A stretch of 64,000 nucleotides of DNA, from assembly GCF_012911015.1 (NCBI RefSeq), contig NZ_WVVV01000010.1, positions 1 to 64,000 on the forward strand, written 5' to 3'. Position 1 is the first letter of the stretch, and each line of letters begins with the position of its first letter. Below the pieces are notes generated by a model. It did no database searches, was not told the origin of the DNA, and saw only the letters and a list, made by a program, of their open reading frames with translations. Both the position numbers and the translations under genes were made by a program. Origin of the DNA: Chelativorans sp. ZYF759. GTDB lineage: Bacteria; Pseudomonadota; Alphaproteobacteria; Rhizobiales; Rhizobiaceae. Positions 45,302 through 54,739 of the stretch are shown here, in pieces.

Positions 45302-45406
45302 AAAAGGCCGGGGGGAGGAGGTCCCGGCCTTTTCCTTGTCTCGACCGGCGGGAGGAGGTGCCGGTCTTTATCCCGCTCGCAGAGGGGAGGAGGTCTCTAC
45401 GAGCGG
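45302..45406 (-). ncRNA. Triple anti-Shine-Dalgarno stem-loop RNA (cuckoo/alpha-r14-like)
   Basis: Three consecutive stem-loops begin 20 bases after the phasin stop on the minus strand. Their loops all read ACCUCCUCCC. SL-a: 45373-45406, 12-bp stem (one G-U pair, CCGCUCGUAGAG/CUCUGCGAGCGG). SL-b: 45343-45366, 7-bp stem GACCGGC/GCCGGUC. SL-c: 45302-45333, 11-bp stem ending CCCGGCCUUUU and followed by a U-rich tail UCUUUG, so it also terminates. Differing stems with an invariant loop show that the loop is selected. CCUCCUCCC loops define the alphaproteobacterial 'cuckoo' RNAs, including CcsR RNAs of Rhodobacter and, as I recall, MmgR of Sinorhizobium. Release from the phasin mRNA by processing is inferred. 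A separate promoter was not located. Confidence 0.87.
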
Positions 45407-45426
45407 TATTCGATGTATCGAACGCC

Positions 45427-45882
45427 TCAGGCGGCCTTGAGTTCCTTCATGGACTTCTCGGCCAGCGAGCGCATCGGCTTGGAGACTTCCTCGAAAGACT
45501 TGGTCGACAGGGCCTGCAGCTCCTTGGCGTGCTCGACCGAAAGCTCCATCTGCTTGCGCATGAAGGCGGTCTGCAGCTCGAACATGTCGGCGATCGACTT
45601 CACGCCGAGCATGGCTTCCATGTGCGACAGGCTGGAGTCGGTGCCGGCGCGCATCGCGGCGATCGACTTGAGCGACATCTCGGTGCTGGAGGTGCGGGCG
45701 GCCTCGAAGGTCTCTTCGAGAGCCTTCTGGGTCGTCTCGGCGCCGTCCTTCATCTTGGCGTAGGCTTCCTTGGTCTGCTCCACGCCCTTTTCGGCCATGG
45801 CGCGCATCTGGTCGGTCGCCTGGCTGGCATCAAAGGTCGGGAATTCGATGGTTTCAGCGGTCTTGGAAGTGGTCTTCGACAT
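45427..45882 (-). CDS. Phasin family protein
   Basis: A 151-residue amphipathic, Ala/Glu/Lys-rich all-helical protein of the phasin_2 type that coats PHB granules. Typical segments are QATDQMRAMAEKGVEQTKEA, SLKSIAAMRAGTDSSL and ELQTAFMRKQMELSVEHAKE. It lacks a signal peptide. The start is ATG 45882. About 87-96 bases upstream is TTGCAATGCA, shared with the phaZ upstream region. Its transcript runs into the triple stem-loop RNA, which ends it. Confidence 0.94.
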   Translation of the reverse strand: MSKTTSKTAETIEFPTFDASQATDQMRAMAEKGVEQTKEAYAKMKDGAETTQKALEETFEAARTSSTEMSLKSIAAMRAGTDSSLSHMEAMLGVKSIADMFELQTAFMRKQMELSVEHAKELQALSTKSFEEVSKPMRSLAEKSMKELKAA

Positions 45883-45960
45883 GGTGTAAATCCTCTAGGC
45901 TTGTGCGGAGGGAGGGTCTACTCCGCTAATTCGCGATGATGATGAAACCAATATAGCGAA

Positions 45961-46001
45961 CATTTTGTGCATTGCAACATTTTTCCTCCCGCAGCGCACA
46001 A
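45961..46001. promoter_or_regulatory. Putative PhaR operator upstream of the phasin gene
   Basis: On the minus strand GTTGCAATGCACAAAATG lies at 45978-45961 (plus strand CATTTTGTGCATTGCAAC), containing the exact 10-mer TTGCAATGCA found before phaZ. Its TGCAATGCACAA part fits the TGC-n3-GCA pattern reported for rhizobial PhaR. A second element GCACAA at 45996-46001 faces TTGTGC at 45965-45970 as an inverted repeat. Confidence 0.62.
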
Positions 46002-46142
46002 GTTTTGGCGTCTCGGGAGTTAACCACGGCGCGGGAATGTGCCGCGAAGGCGGGCCGGGCGATGGACGGCTTCCGTCTGGCTCACTATTAATGATGTGTT
46101 AATTCTAGGGTATGGCGCGACACACCCTTCAGGGAAGGTGGC

Positions 46143-49100
46143 ATGGTTTCCGGCAACTATTCGTTTATCGACATCGCCGTCCTCGACCAGGTTCGCGCTC
46201 GCCTTGCCGCAGGCGACGCGCTTGCGCTGCTCGACATAGGGCTCGAGAGGCTGATCTGGGCGAACGGGCCGGGTTGCCAACTTTTCGGCTACCAGGATGT
46301 CGAGACCGTCATGGGGGCGCCGAGCGGCCTTTCGCCGGTGGCCCGGCGCCAGATTGCGGCTGCGCCAGGATATCCGCGCATGCGCGTCGAGACCTCAGTC
46401 ACCACGAGGCTCGCCGGCGCGCGCCCGGTCGGGCTTCTCGTCTGCGGCATCACGCTTCCCGACGGAGAACCGGCGGTGCTCGTGGCGCTGCCGGCCAGCC
46501 ATGGGGCGTCGCGCGCGCCGGCGGAGATCGCCGGCCAGGCGGTTTCCGGCTTCAGCGACGCCAATTCCTATGCGGCCCTCATCGACGAGGCGGGACATGT
46601 CGAGGCCGCCTCCGAGGGCTTCGCCGCCCTTGGCATCGCCCAGGAGACGCTGGATAGTCTTGTGCGAGAGGTGCGCGGGGAGGAGGACCGGTTGGTCAAG
46701 CGACTGATCCCCGCAGATGCCGCCACGCTGGCGGCCGGCATGGCGCGGCTCACCGACGAACCCGCGCGCCACCTGCTGCTGGTCGTCGAGGCCGAAGAAG
46801 TGCTCGCCGCGGAGGAAGCGGATGAGATGGCCGCGCAACCGCAACCGGCTGACGAGCAGGCAAGCATCGTCCGGCGCGACGATGTGGAGGATGATCCGGT
46901 TCCCGATGCCGAGCCGATTCTTACCTCGCTCGCATCCCCGCACGACGATCCGGGCGCGCAGGAGATCGGTTCGCAGACACAGGACGATGGCGCGACGGAG
47001 CCCGTCGCAATGCAGCCTGAGATCGACGCCGAGCCGGATATGCCCTCACCGTCGGCGGAGAATGCCGCCCAGCCATCGCCCGATGCCGCCGACGCGCAGT
47101 CTTCCAGCCCCGTGCCGGAGTTCCGTCACCGCGCCGTCCGCTTCGTCTGGCGCACGGATGCCGAGGGACGCTTCACGAGCGTATCGGACGAGTTTGCGGC
47201 CGCGATCGGCGTCGAGGCCGAGACCTTCAACGGCCGCACGTTCCGTGAAATCGCAACCCGTTTCGGGCTTGCCGGTGGGGACGACGTCGCCGAACTGCTC
47301 GAACGCCGTGACACCTGGTCGGGCCGTACCGTGATATGGCCTATCATTGGCCTCGAACTGGGCATCCCGGTCGATCTCGCGGCGCTGCCGATCTACGACC
47401 GCGCGCGCAATTTTGAAGGGTTCAGGGGCTTCGGCGTGGCGCGCATGGGCGACGCCTCGCCCTTCTCTCCGCGCGAAGAGCAGCCGGAACCGGCGGATGA
47501 GGCGGTCACGCCCGAGCAGGTAACCGAAGCGGAGGTCGACGACGATCCCTTTCTCGGCGAGACGCCGGCCATCTCGGTGGAACCGGGGCCGCAACGCCGC
47601 CACAGCGACAAGATCATCCAACTGGCCGAGCACCGGCCGGCAAACGGTGGTCGTCCGGCCGCCGATCCGGAGGCGGAACAGGAGCCGGATGCGCCGGGTG
47701 GTCTCAGTGCCAGCGAGCGCACTGCCTTTCGCCAGATCGGAGAGCGCCTGAAGCGCGATTCCGGGGCTGGTCCTGCCGACGACCTGCAACAAGAGGGCGG
47801 CGATGGTGTCGTGACGGGGCCGAACGGTCCCGATACGGAAACCGTCTCCGCAGCGTCCCTGGACGAGGCGCCGGTTGCCCCGGAGGATGCCGCGCCCGCT
47901 GGGATCGAGGATGACACCGACGCTGAGGCAAACGCGGTACCCACCCCGCTTGATGAGGATGCGCAGCTTCCGACCGCACCCCAGGACGCGAGTGAGACCG
48001 ACGCCGAAGAGGCGACGCCAGGTCCAGTCTCCGTGTCGAAGCTCGATGACCTCAAGGCCGTGCTGGCCAGCATCGATCGCGACTTCCGTCCCGCGGCCTA
48101 TCCCGGGACGGCCACGAGCGAAGTCCCGTCCTTGACCACGCTGCTGGGTGGGCTCCCGCTGCCCGTGATCGTTCACGCCGGCGATACGCTGCATTTCGCC
48201 AATCGAGAATTCTTCAAGCTGACGGGCTACGACACGCTCGACGACATCGCGGCGGCCGGCGGTCTCGACGGTCTTTTCGTGGAAGGGGTCGAGCCGTCCG
48301 CCGCCTCGCCAACCATGCGCCTGCGTCGTGCCGATGGTGGAGAGCTTGATGTGGGCGGGCATCTTCAATCCGTTTCCTGGGAGGGCGGCAGGGCACTGCT
48401 GCTTGCCCTGCGGCCGGCTGACGAGTCCGCGTCCGCGGCCGAGCCCGCCCCGTCTCGGGACCCGGAAGAAGTGGATGCCCGGCTCGAGGAACTCCGCGCC
48501 ATTGTCGACACCGCCACGGATGGCGTTGTCCTTCTTGATCGCGACGGCTTCATTCGCTCCATAAGCCGCCCGGCCGAAGCCTTGTTTGGCATGGACAGCC
48601 ATGAGGTCGAGGGCAAGTCCTTCGCCACCCTGTTTGCCATCGAGAGCCAGCGCGCGGCCGCCGACTATCTGGCCGGTCTGGCCGACAATGGTGTGGCCAG
48701 CGTGCTTAATGATGGGCGCGAGGTTATCGGGCGTGAGGCCCAGGGTCGCTTCATCCCGCTCTTCATGACCATGGGGCGGCTGCCGGCCGAGAGCGGCTAC
48801 TGCGCGGTGCTGCGCGACATCACCAACTGGAAGCGTGCCGAGGAGGATCTGACCCAGGCCCGCGCCCAGGCCGAGCGCGCCTCGTCCCAGAAGACGGAAT
48901 TCCTTGCGCGCGTCAGCCATGAGGTCCGGACCCCGCTCAACGCAATCATCGGGTTCTCCGAACTGATGCTGGACGAGAAATTCGGCCCGATCGGCAATGA
49001 GCGCTACCGCGACTATCTGCGCGACATCAACAGGTCGGGCAATCACGTGCTCGATCTGGTGAACGACCTGCTGGACATCTCCAAGATCGAGGCGGGCGAA

Positions 49101-49589
49101 CAGGAGATGAGCTACGAGGCCGTGTCGCTCAACGACTCGCTGGCCGAGACCGTGGCGATGATGCAGCCGCAGGCCAACCGCGAACGCGTCATCATCCGTT
49201 CCTCTTTCGCCTCGCGGCTGCCCGATGTCGTGGCCGACCAGCGCAGCGTGCGCCAGATCGCACTCAATCTCATGTCGAATGCGGTGCGCGCGACTCCGCC
49301 CGGCGGCCAGGTGATCGTTTCCACCGCCTATGAGCAGAGCGGCGACATCGTGCTGCGGGTGCGCGACACGGGCATCGGTATGACGATCGCCGAAATCGAG
49401 CAGGCGTTGAAGCCGTTCAAGCAGATCAATGCGCTGAAGCGTGCCAGGGGCGAGGGGACCGGCCTCGGCCTGCCGCTGACAAAGGCGCTGGTGGAGGCCA
49501 ACCGCGCGCGGTTCCACATCACGTCCTCGCCCGGCCAGGGCACGATGGTGGAAATCACCTTCCCATCGACCCGCGTGCTGGCGGACTGA
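46143..49589 (+). CDS. Large PAS-domain sensor histidine kinase (PdhS/CbrA-like)
   Basis: A 1148-residue kinase without obvious membrane helices. An N-terminal globular region (to about residue 210) is followed by a long acidic, Pro/Ala/Glu/Asp-rich linker broken by a first PAS-like segment (about 325-430). A second PAS lies near residues 670-770 and a third at 790-890 (ELRAIVDTATDGVVLLDRDG). The HisKA domain has His926 in RVSHEVRTPLNAIIGFSEL, then YRDYLRDINRSGNHVLDLVN and the ATPase motifs LMSNAVRATP, DTGIGM and GTGLGLPLTK. This end resembles PdhS/CbrA/DivJ-type kinases that act on the cell-cycle regulator DivK. The call rests on motif likeness, and no response regulator gene is adjacent. 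Confidence 0.85.
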   Translation: MVSGNYSFIDIAVLDQVRARLAAGDALALLDIGLERLIWANGPGCQLFGYQDVETVMGAPSGLSPVARRQIAAAPGYPRMRVETSVTTRLAGARPVGLLVCGITLPDGEPAVLVALPASHGASRAPAEIAGQAVSGFSDANSYAALIDEAGHVEAASEGFAALGIAQETLDSLVREVRGEEDRLVKRLIPADAATLAAGMARLTDEPARHLLLVVEAEEVLAAEEADEMAAQPQPADEQASIVRRDDVEDDPVPDAEPILTSLASPHDDPGAQEIGSQTQDDGATEPVAMQPEIDAEPDMPSPSAENAAQPSPDAADAQSSSPVPEFRHRAVRFVWRTDAEGRFTSVSDEFAAAIGVEAETFNGRTFREIATRFGLAGGDDVAELLERRDTWSGRTVIWPIIGLELGIPVDLAALPIYDRARNFEGFRGFGVARMGDASPFSPREEQPEPADEAVTPEQVTEAEVDDDPFLGETPAISVEPGPQRRHSDKIIQLAEHRPANGGRPAADPEAEQEPDAPGGLSASERTAFRQIGERLKRDSGAGPADDLQQEGGDGVVTGPNGPDTETVSAASLDEAPVAPEDAAPAGIEDDTDAEANAVPTPLDEDAQLPTAPQDASETDAEEATPGPVSVSKLDDLKAVLASIDRDFRPAAYPGTATSEVPSLTTLLGGLPLPVIVHAGDTLHFANREFFKLTGYDTLDDIAAAGGLDGLFVEGVEPSAASPTMRLRRADGGELDVGGHLQSVSWEGGRALLLALRPADESASAAEPAPSRDPEEVDARLEELRAIVDTATDGVVLLDRDGFIRSISRPAEALFGMDSHEVEGKSFATLFAIESQRAAADYLAGLADNGVASVLNDGREVIGREAQGRFIPLFMTMGRLPAESGYCAVLRDITNWKRAEEDLTQARAQAERASSQKTEFLARVSHEVRTPLNAIIGFSELMLDEKFGPIGNERYRDYLRDINRSGNHVLDLVNDLLDISKIEAGEQEMSYEAVSLNDSLAETVAMMQPQANRERVIIRSSFASRLPDVVADQRSVRQIALNLMSNAVRATPPGGQVIVSTAYEQSGDIVLRVRDTGIGMTIAEIEQALKPFKQINALKRARGEGTGLGLPLTKALVEANRARFHITSSPGQGTMVEITFPSTRVLAD

Positions 49590-49592
49590 AGC

Positions 49593-51086
49593 CTACCTGC
49601 GCCCTTCGTAGCGCAGGATCAGCCCGACGAAGAAGCTCGAGAAGACCACGATCATCGCCGCGTAGGGCGCGGCCTCCGCCATCATGCCTTCGGACGTGCG
49701 GCTGAAGACGGCCATGGAAAGTGTCGTGTAGCCGGTCGGCGCCAGGAGGAAGGTGATCGGCAGCTCCTTGACGATCATGATGAAGACCAGCAGCGTGGCC
49801 GCGACCATCGACTTGCGCAGCAGCGGGAAGGTCGTGGCCATGTAGGAATCGAGCGGCCCGTGCCCGAGCGAGCGCGACACCTCTTCAAGCCGCGGCCCGA
49901 TCTGCAGCATGCGGCTTCGGATGGGCCCCAGCGCCAGCGCCAGGAAGGTCATGCAATAGGCAAAGATCAACAGCGTCAGGCTCTGATACAGATACGGCAC
50001 CACGCTGAGCGCGAAGAACACCATGGACAGCGCGAAGGCGAGCGGCGGAACTGCGTAGCCCATATAGGTCAGCCGCTCGACAAGCGACGAGAACGGCGAG
50101 GGGAAGCGGACCGTCAGATAGACGATCGGCAATGCTAGCAGCGTCGAGATCAGTGCGGCGGGTATGGCGGCCAGGGCGGTGCGCAGGAAGGCCTGCCAGA
50201 CCTCCGAGAAATCGATGGCGAAGCCGCCGACCGACATCCAGTAGGTCAGCACCAATGCCGGCAGGCCTAGCGATATGGCCACGACGATGGCGATGAAGGC
50301 CCATACGAGCGGGCGATAGCGGCCGAGCGGGACAGGCACGGCGACACGGGCCGCGCCTTTGCCGACCCTGGCGTAGCGCTTGCCGCGCAGCTGGGCCTCC
50401 ATCAGGACGAAGACGACCGTAACGCCCATCAGCATCAGCGACAGCCAGGCCGCATAGATGCGGTCGAAGGCGCCCGAATACTGGGTGAAGATGGCGTAGC
50501 TGAAGACCTCGTAGCGCATCAGCGCCACGGCGCCGAAATCGCCCAGAACATAAAGCCCCACGACGAGCCAGCCGGCCAGGAGGGAGGGCAGCAAGTGGGG
50601 CAGGACAATGGTCCGGAATGCGTTCCAGCGTGTGCGGCCCAGACTGCGGGCGCATTCCTCAAGGCCGGGATCGAGGTCGAGCAACGCGGAGCGTATGTTG
50701 AGGAAGAGATAGGGGAAAGTATAGAGCGTGAGCGCCAGCGCGGCGCCGAACAGACCCTCGGGGCGTGGCAGGCGGATACCGAAGAACTGATTTGCGAAGC
50801 CGTAATATCCCGATAGCCCTATCAACGCATAGGCCATGACATAGCCGGGCACCGCCAGCGGCAGCACGCCGAGAATGGAGACGAGGCGCGGATACCGAAT
50901 GTCGCTGCGCACCACGATCCAGGCGAGGGGAAGCGCGATGGCCGTGCCGATGGCCAGCACGCAGAAGACGAGCTGCAACGTGTTGGAGAGAAGGACGAGA
51001 TTGCGCGCGCGGAACACGACCTGGAAAAGCGTGGCTGCGTCGGCCTCGAAGGCACGCACCGCCAGATAGATCATGGGCAACAGCAT
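49593..51086 (-). CDS. Iron(III)-type ABC transporter permease (FbpB/AfuB-like)
   Basis: A permease of at least 497 residues with two repeated six-helix halves, as in SfuB/FbpB. Binding-protein-dependent transport signatures are FRTIVLPHLLPSLLAGW in the first half and a less clear SYMATTFPLLRKSMVAATLL in the second. It takes up ferric iron with the binding protein encoded upstream. ATG 51086 is the first ordinary start codon, but it lies in the middle of the first membrane helix. The frame is open for 30 further codons to 51176, encoding the missing half helix, without ATG, GTG or TTG. The true start may be CTG 51176, overlapping the upstream stop. No ATPase gene is adjacent. Confidence 0.9.
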   Translation of the reverse strand: MLLPMIYLAVRAFEADAATLFQVVFRARNLVLLSNTLQLVFCVLAIGTAIALPLAWIVVRSDIRYPRLVSILGVLPLAVPGYVMAYALIGLSGYYGFANQFFGIRLPRPEGLFGAALALTLYTFPYLFLNIRSALLDLDPGLEECARSLGRTRWNAFRTIVLPHLLPSLLAGWLVVGLYVLGDFGAVALMRYEVFSYAIFTQYSGAFDRIYAAWLSLMLMGVTVVFVLMEAQLRGKRYARVGKGAARVAVPVPLGRYRPLVWAFIAIVVAISLGLPALVLTYWMSVGGFAIDFSEVWQAFLRTALAAIPAALISTLLALPIVYLTVRFPSPFSSLVERLTYMGYAVPPLAFALSMVFFALSVVPYLYQSLTLLIFAYCMTFLALALGPIRSRMLQIGPRLEEVSRSLGHGPLDSYMATTFPLLRKSMVAATLLVFIMIVKELPITFLLAPTGYTTLSMAVFSRTSEGMMAEAAPYAAMIVVFSSFFVGLILRYEGRR

Positions 51087-51172
51087 GCCCGCCCCGACGA
51101 GGACCGCCGGGACGAGCAGCAGAAGCGGTGGCCGCCTGCTGAAAAGCGGCCTTGGCAGGGAAACCGCGCGTG

Positions 51173-52156
51173 TCAGAGGAGACCGACCTCACGCAGCAGA
51201 TCGAGCGTGCCTTCCAGATCGGAAATCTGGTCGATGTCGATTTCAGGACTGATTTCCAGCACCGTCTCGAAAGGCACCAGGGTCGGGTGGCCGATGACGT
51301 CGGGAATCACCGGGTATTCAAAGCCCTGAACCGCCATGTACTGCTGCGATGGCACCGACAACAGGAAGTCGATGAATTTGCGCGCGTTCTCCTGATTGTC
51401 GCTGGCAGCGACAATACCTGCGCCTGCCACGTTCAGCAGGTTGCCGATGTCGCCAGCCTCGAAATGTGTCTGGGCAACCGGGAAGTCGGCGTCGGTCGCG
51501 ACGTAGCGGCCAAGATAATAATTGTTCACCAGACCGAAATCGACTTCGCCATTGGCGATTGCTTCGAGCTGGGTGCTGTTGTTGCGGTAGATCTGGGCGT
51601 CGTTGGCAATCATGCCCTCGAGCCACGCCTTGGCTGCCTCGTCGCCCTCAGCCACGCGAAATGCCGTCACGAAGGCCTGGAAGGAGCCATTGGTCGGTGC
51701 CCATGCGACACGACCGCGATACTCCTCCTCGGTCAGTTCCTGGATCGTGGCGGGGAGATCCGCTTCCTCGACACGTTCCGTGGAATAGGCCAGCACGCGC
51801 GAGCGGCCGCTGGTCGGCGCCCACTTGTTGTTCACATTCCGGAATGCGGGCGCGACGCCCTCGTTCACTTCGGCCGGCAGATCGGCAAACAGCGGGGCAA
51901 TGGCGCCCAGCGCTCCGCCATCCTGCGCCCAGAAGACATCGGCGGGCGACTGTTCGCCTTCTTCCTGCAGGAGCGCGGCGAGTTCGGAGGTACCACCATA
52001 ACGCACGTTGGCAGTGATGCCCGTGGTGCGCTGGAACTCGGCGATGACGGGGCCGATCAACGCTTCGCCACGGCCCGAATAGATGGTCAGTTCGTCGGCC
52101 AGCGCGGCCGGGGCCGCCACGGCCAAGGCCAGGCACGCCATCAACAGTTTCTTCAT
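51173..52156 (-). CDS. Iron(III) ABC transporter substrate-binding protein
   Basis: A 327-residue periplasmic binding protein. The signal peptide is MKKLLMACLALAVAAPAALA, then mature DELTIYSGRGEALI as in FbpA/FutA-type ferric binding proteins. GLVNNYYLGRY in the C-terminal lobe contains the tyrosine pair that ligates iron in this family. The start is ATG 52156 after GAGAGGATCC; longer reading upstream is unlikely. It is first in an operon with the permease and has an IRO-box-like sequence 100-115 bases upstream, which supports iron control. Confidence 0.93.
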   Translation of the reverse strand: MKKLLMACLALAVAAPAALADELTIYSGRGEALIGPVIAEFQRTTGITANVRYGGTSELAALLQEEGEQSPADVFWAQDGGALGAIAPLFADLPAEVNEGVAPAFRNVNNKWAPTSGRSRVLAYSTERVEEADLPATIQELTEEEYRGRVAWAPTNGSFQAFVTAFRVAEGDEAAKAWLEGMIANDAQIYRNNSTQLEAIANGEVDFGLVNNYYLGRYVATDADFPVAQTHFEAGDIGNLLNVAGAGIVAASDNQENARKFIDFLLSVPSQQYMAVQGFEYPVIPDVIGHPTLVPFETVLEISPEIDIDQISDLEGTLDLLREVGLL

Positions 52157-52219
52157 GGATCCTCTCCGTTCGATTGCGGTGCGCTGCGTCTGCATCGCTT
52201 CTGGCCGCGAACCCGTCTG

Positions 52220-52234
52220 CTTGCACGGTGCAAG
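52220..52234. promoter_or_regulatory. Palindrome upstream of the iron-binding-protein gene
   Basis: CTTGCACGGTGCAAG is a perfect 7-bp inverted repeat about one central base, 64-78 bases before the start of the binding-protein gene. It could be an operator for a second regulator. It is not a PhaR-type match because the spacing between TGC and GCA differs. Confidence 0.5.
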
Positions 52235-52255
52235 TGCCGGAACGGTTACAATACC

Positions 52256-52270
52256 TGATAAGTCCAATCA
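52256..52270. promoter_or_regulatory. Possible IRO box (RirA-type iron site)
   Basis: TGATAAGTCCAATCA fits TGA-n9-TCA, the consensus of RirA binding sites in rhizobia, and lies 100-115 bases before the iron-binding-protein start. The pattern has only six fixed bases, so chance matches are common (about fifteen expected in 64 kb). Location is what makes it credible. Confidence 0.5.
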
Positions 52271-52340
52271 AGTTTAAAACGGAGGCGGGCAGTCATGTTT
52301 TGTGGCCTGCTCCTACGTGCGGACAGGCCCCGGGCGCAAA

Positions 52341-52365
52341 GAAAAAGGGCGCCCAAGGGGCGCCC
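52341..52365 (-). terminator. Intrinsic terminator after aacS
   Basis: GGGCGCCC (52347-52354) and GGGCGCCC (52358-52365) form an 8-bp stem with a 3-base loop. On the minus strand the hairpin is followed by TTTTTC (52346-52341) and TTT, so it terminates transcription coming from aacS, whose stop is about 200 bases upstream. The bases between hold no gene. Confidence 0.75.
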
Positions 52366-52564
52366 GGAATGGAATATGGAAATGCTGTCACACACGGGCT
52401 TGGGCCAGGGTCCCGAACGGCTTGGGAGATGCCTCAAGTTACGCACGACTATCAGGGACCTCCGTTAACAAGGTCTTACCGGCGCGACGAATCCTTTACC
52501 TATTGGCTACCAAGCTCTCAACGAGGTAAATTCGGGCGTCACAAAACGTTAACCTTCCTTTACG

Positions 52565-54523
<1,959 letters not shown>

Positions 54524-54739
54524 GCCTTTTTCTTCCTTGCGCCGGATGTCGGGTCTCGTGCGCAGCGAGATAAAGCATAGAGGCTCGCGCACAGGCAAGA
54601 ACACACGGGTGGCTTGGCCGGCGATGCCATGCGCCGGCCACAAATCCTTGAAATGTCGCGCTTGTGAATGCATCCCTGATATGGGACTTTTGAGACTGGG
54701 GCGTCTTGGCCGGCACCCCGACCCAGTTGGCGAGGACAT

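Larger units (their letters stand above)
52157..52564. other. 408-bp intergenic stretch
   Basis: This holds, from left to right, the upstream region of the iron operon (palindrome and IRO-like box), the aacS terminator and about 200 bases with AT-richer composition (GTTAACAAGG, CGTTAACCTTCC) where I see no gene or hairpin. The AT-rich part is the 3' untranslated region of aacS on the minus strand. Confidence 0.6.

Noticed and set aside
47046-49517. Minus-strand reading frame of 823 codons opposite the histidine kinase
   Set aside because: Antisense shadow; Arg/Gly/His-rich sequence without motifs, while the plus strand has full kinase motifs.
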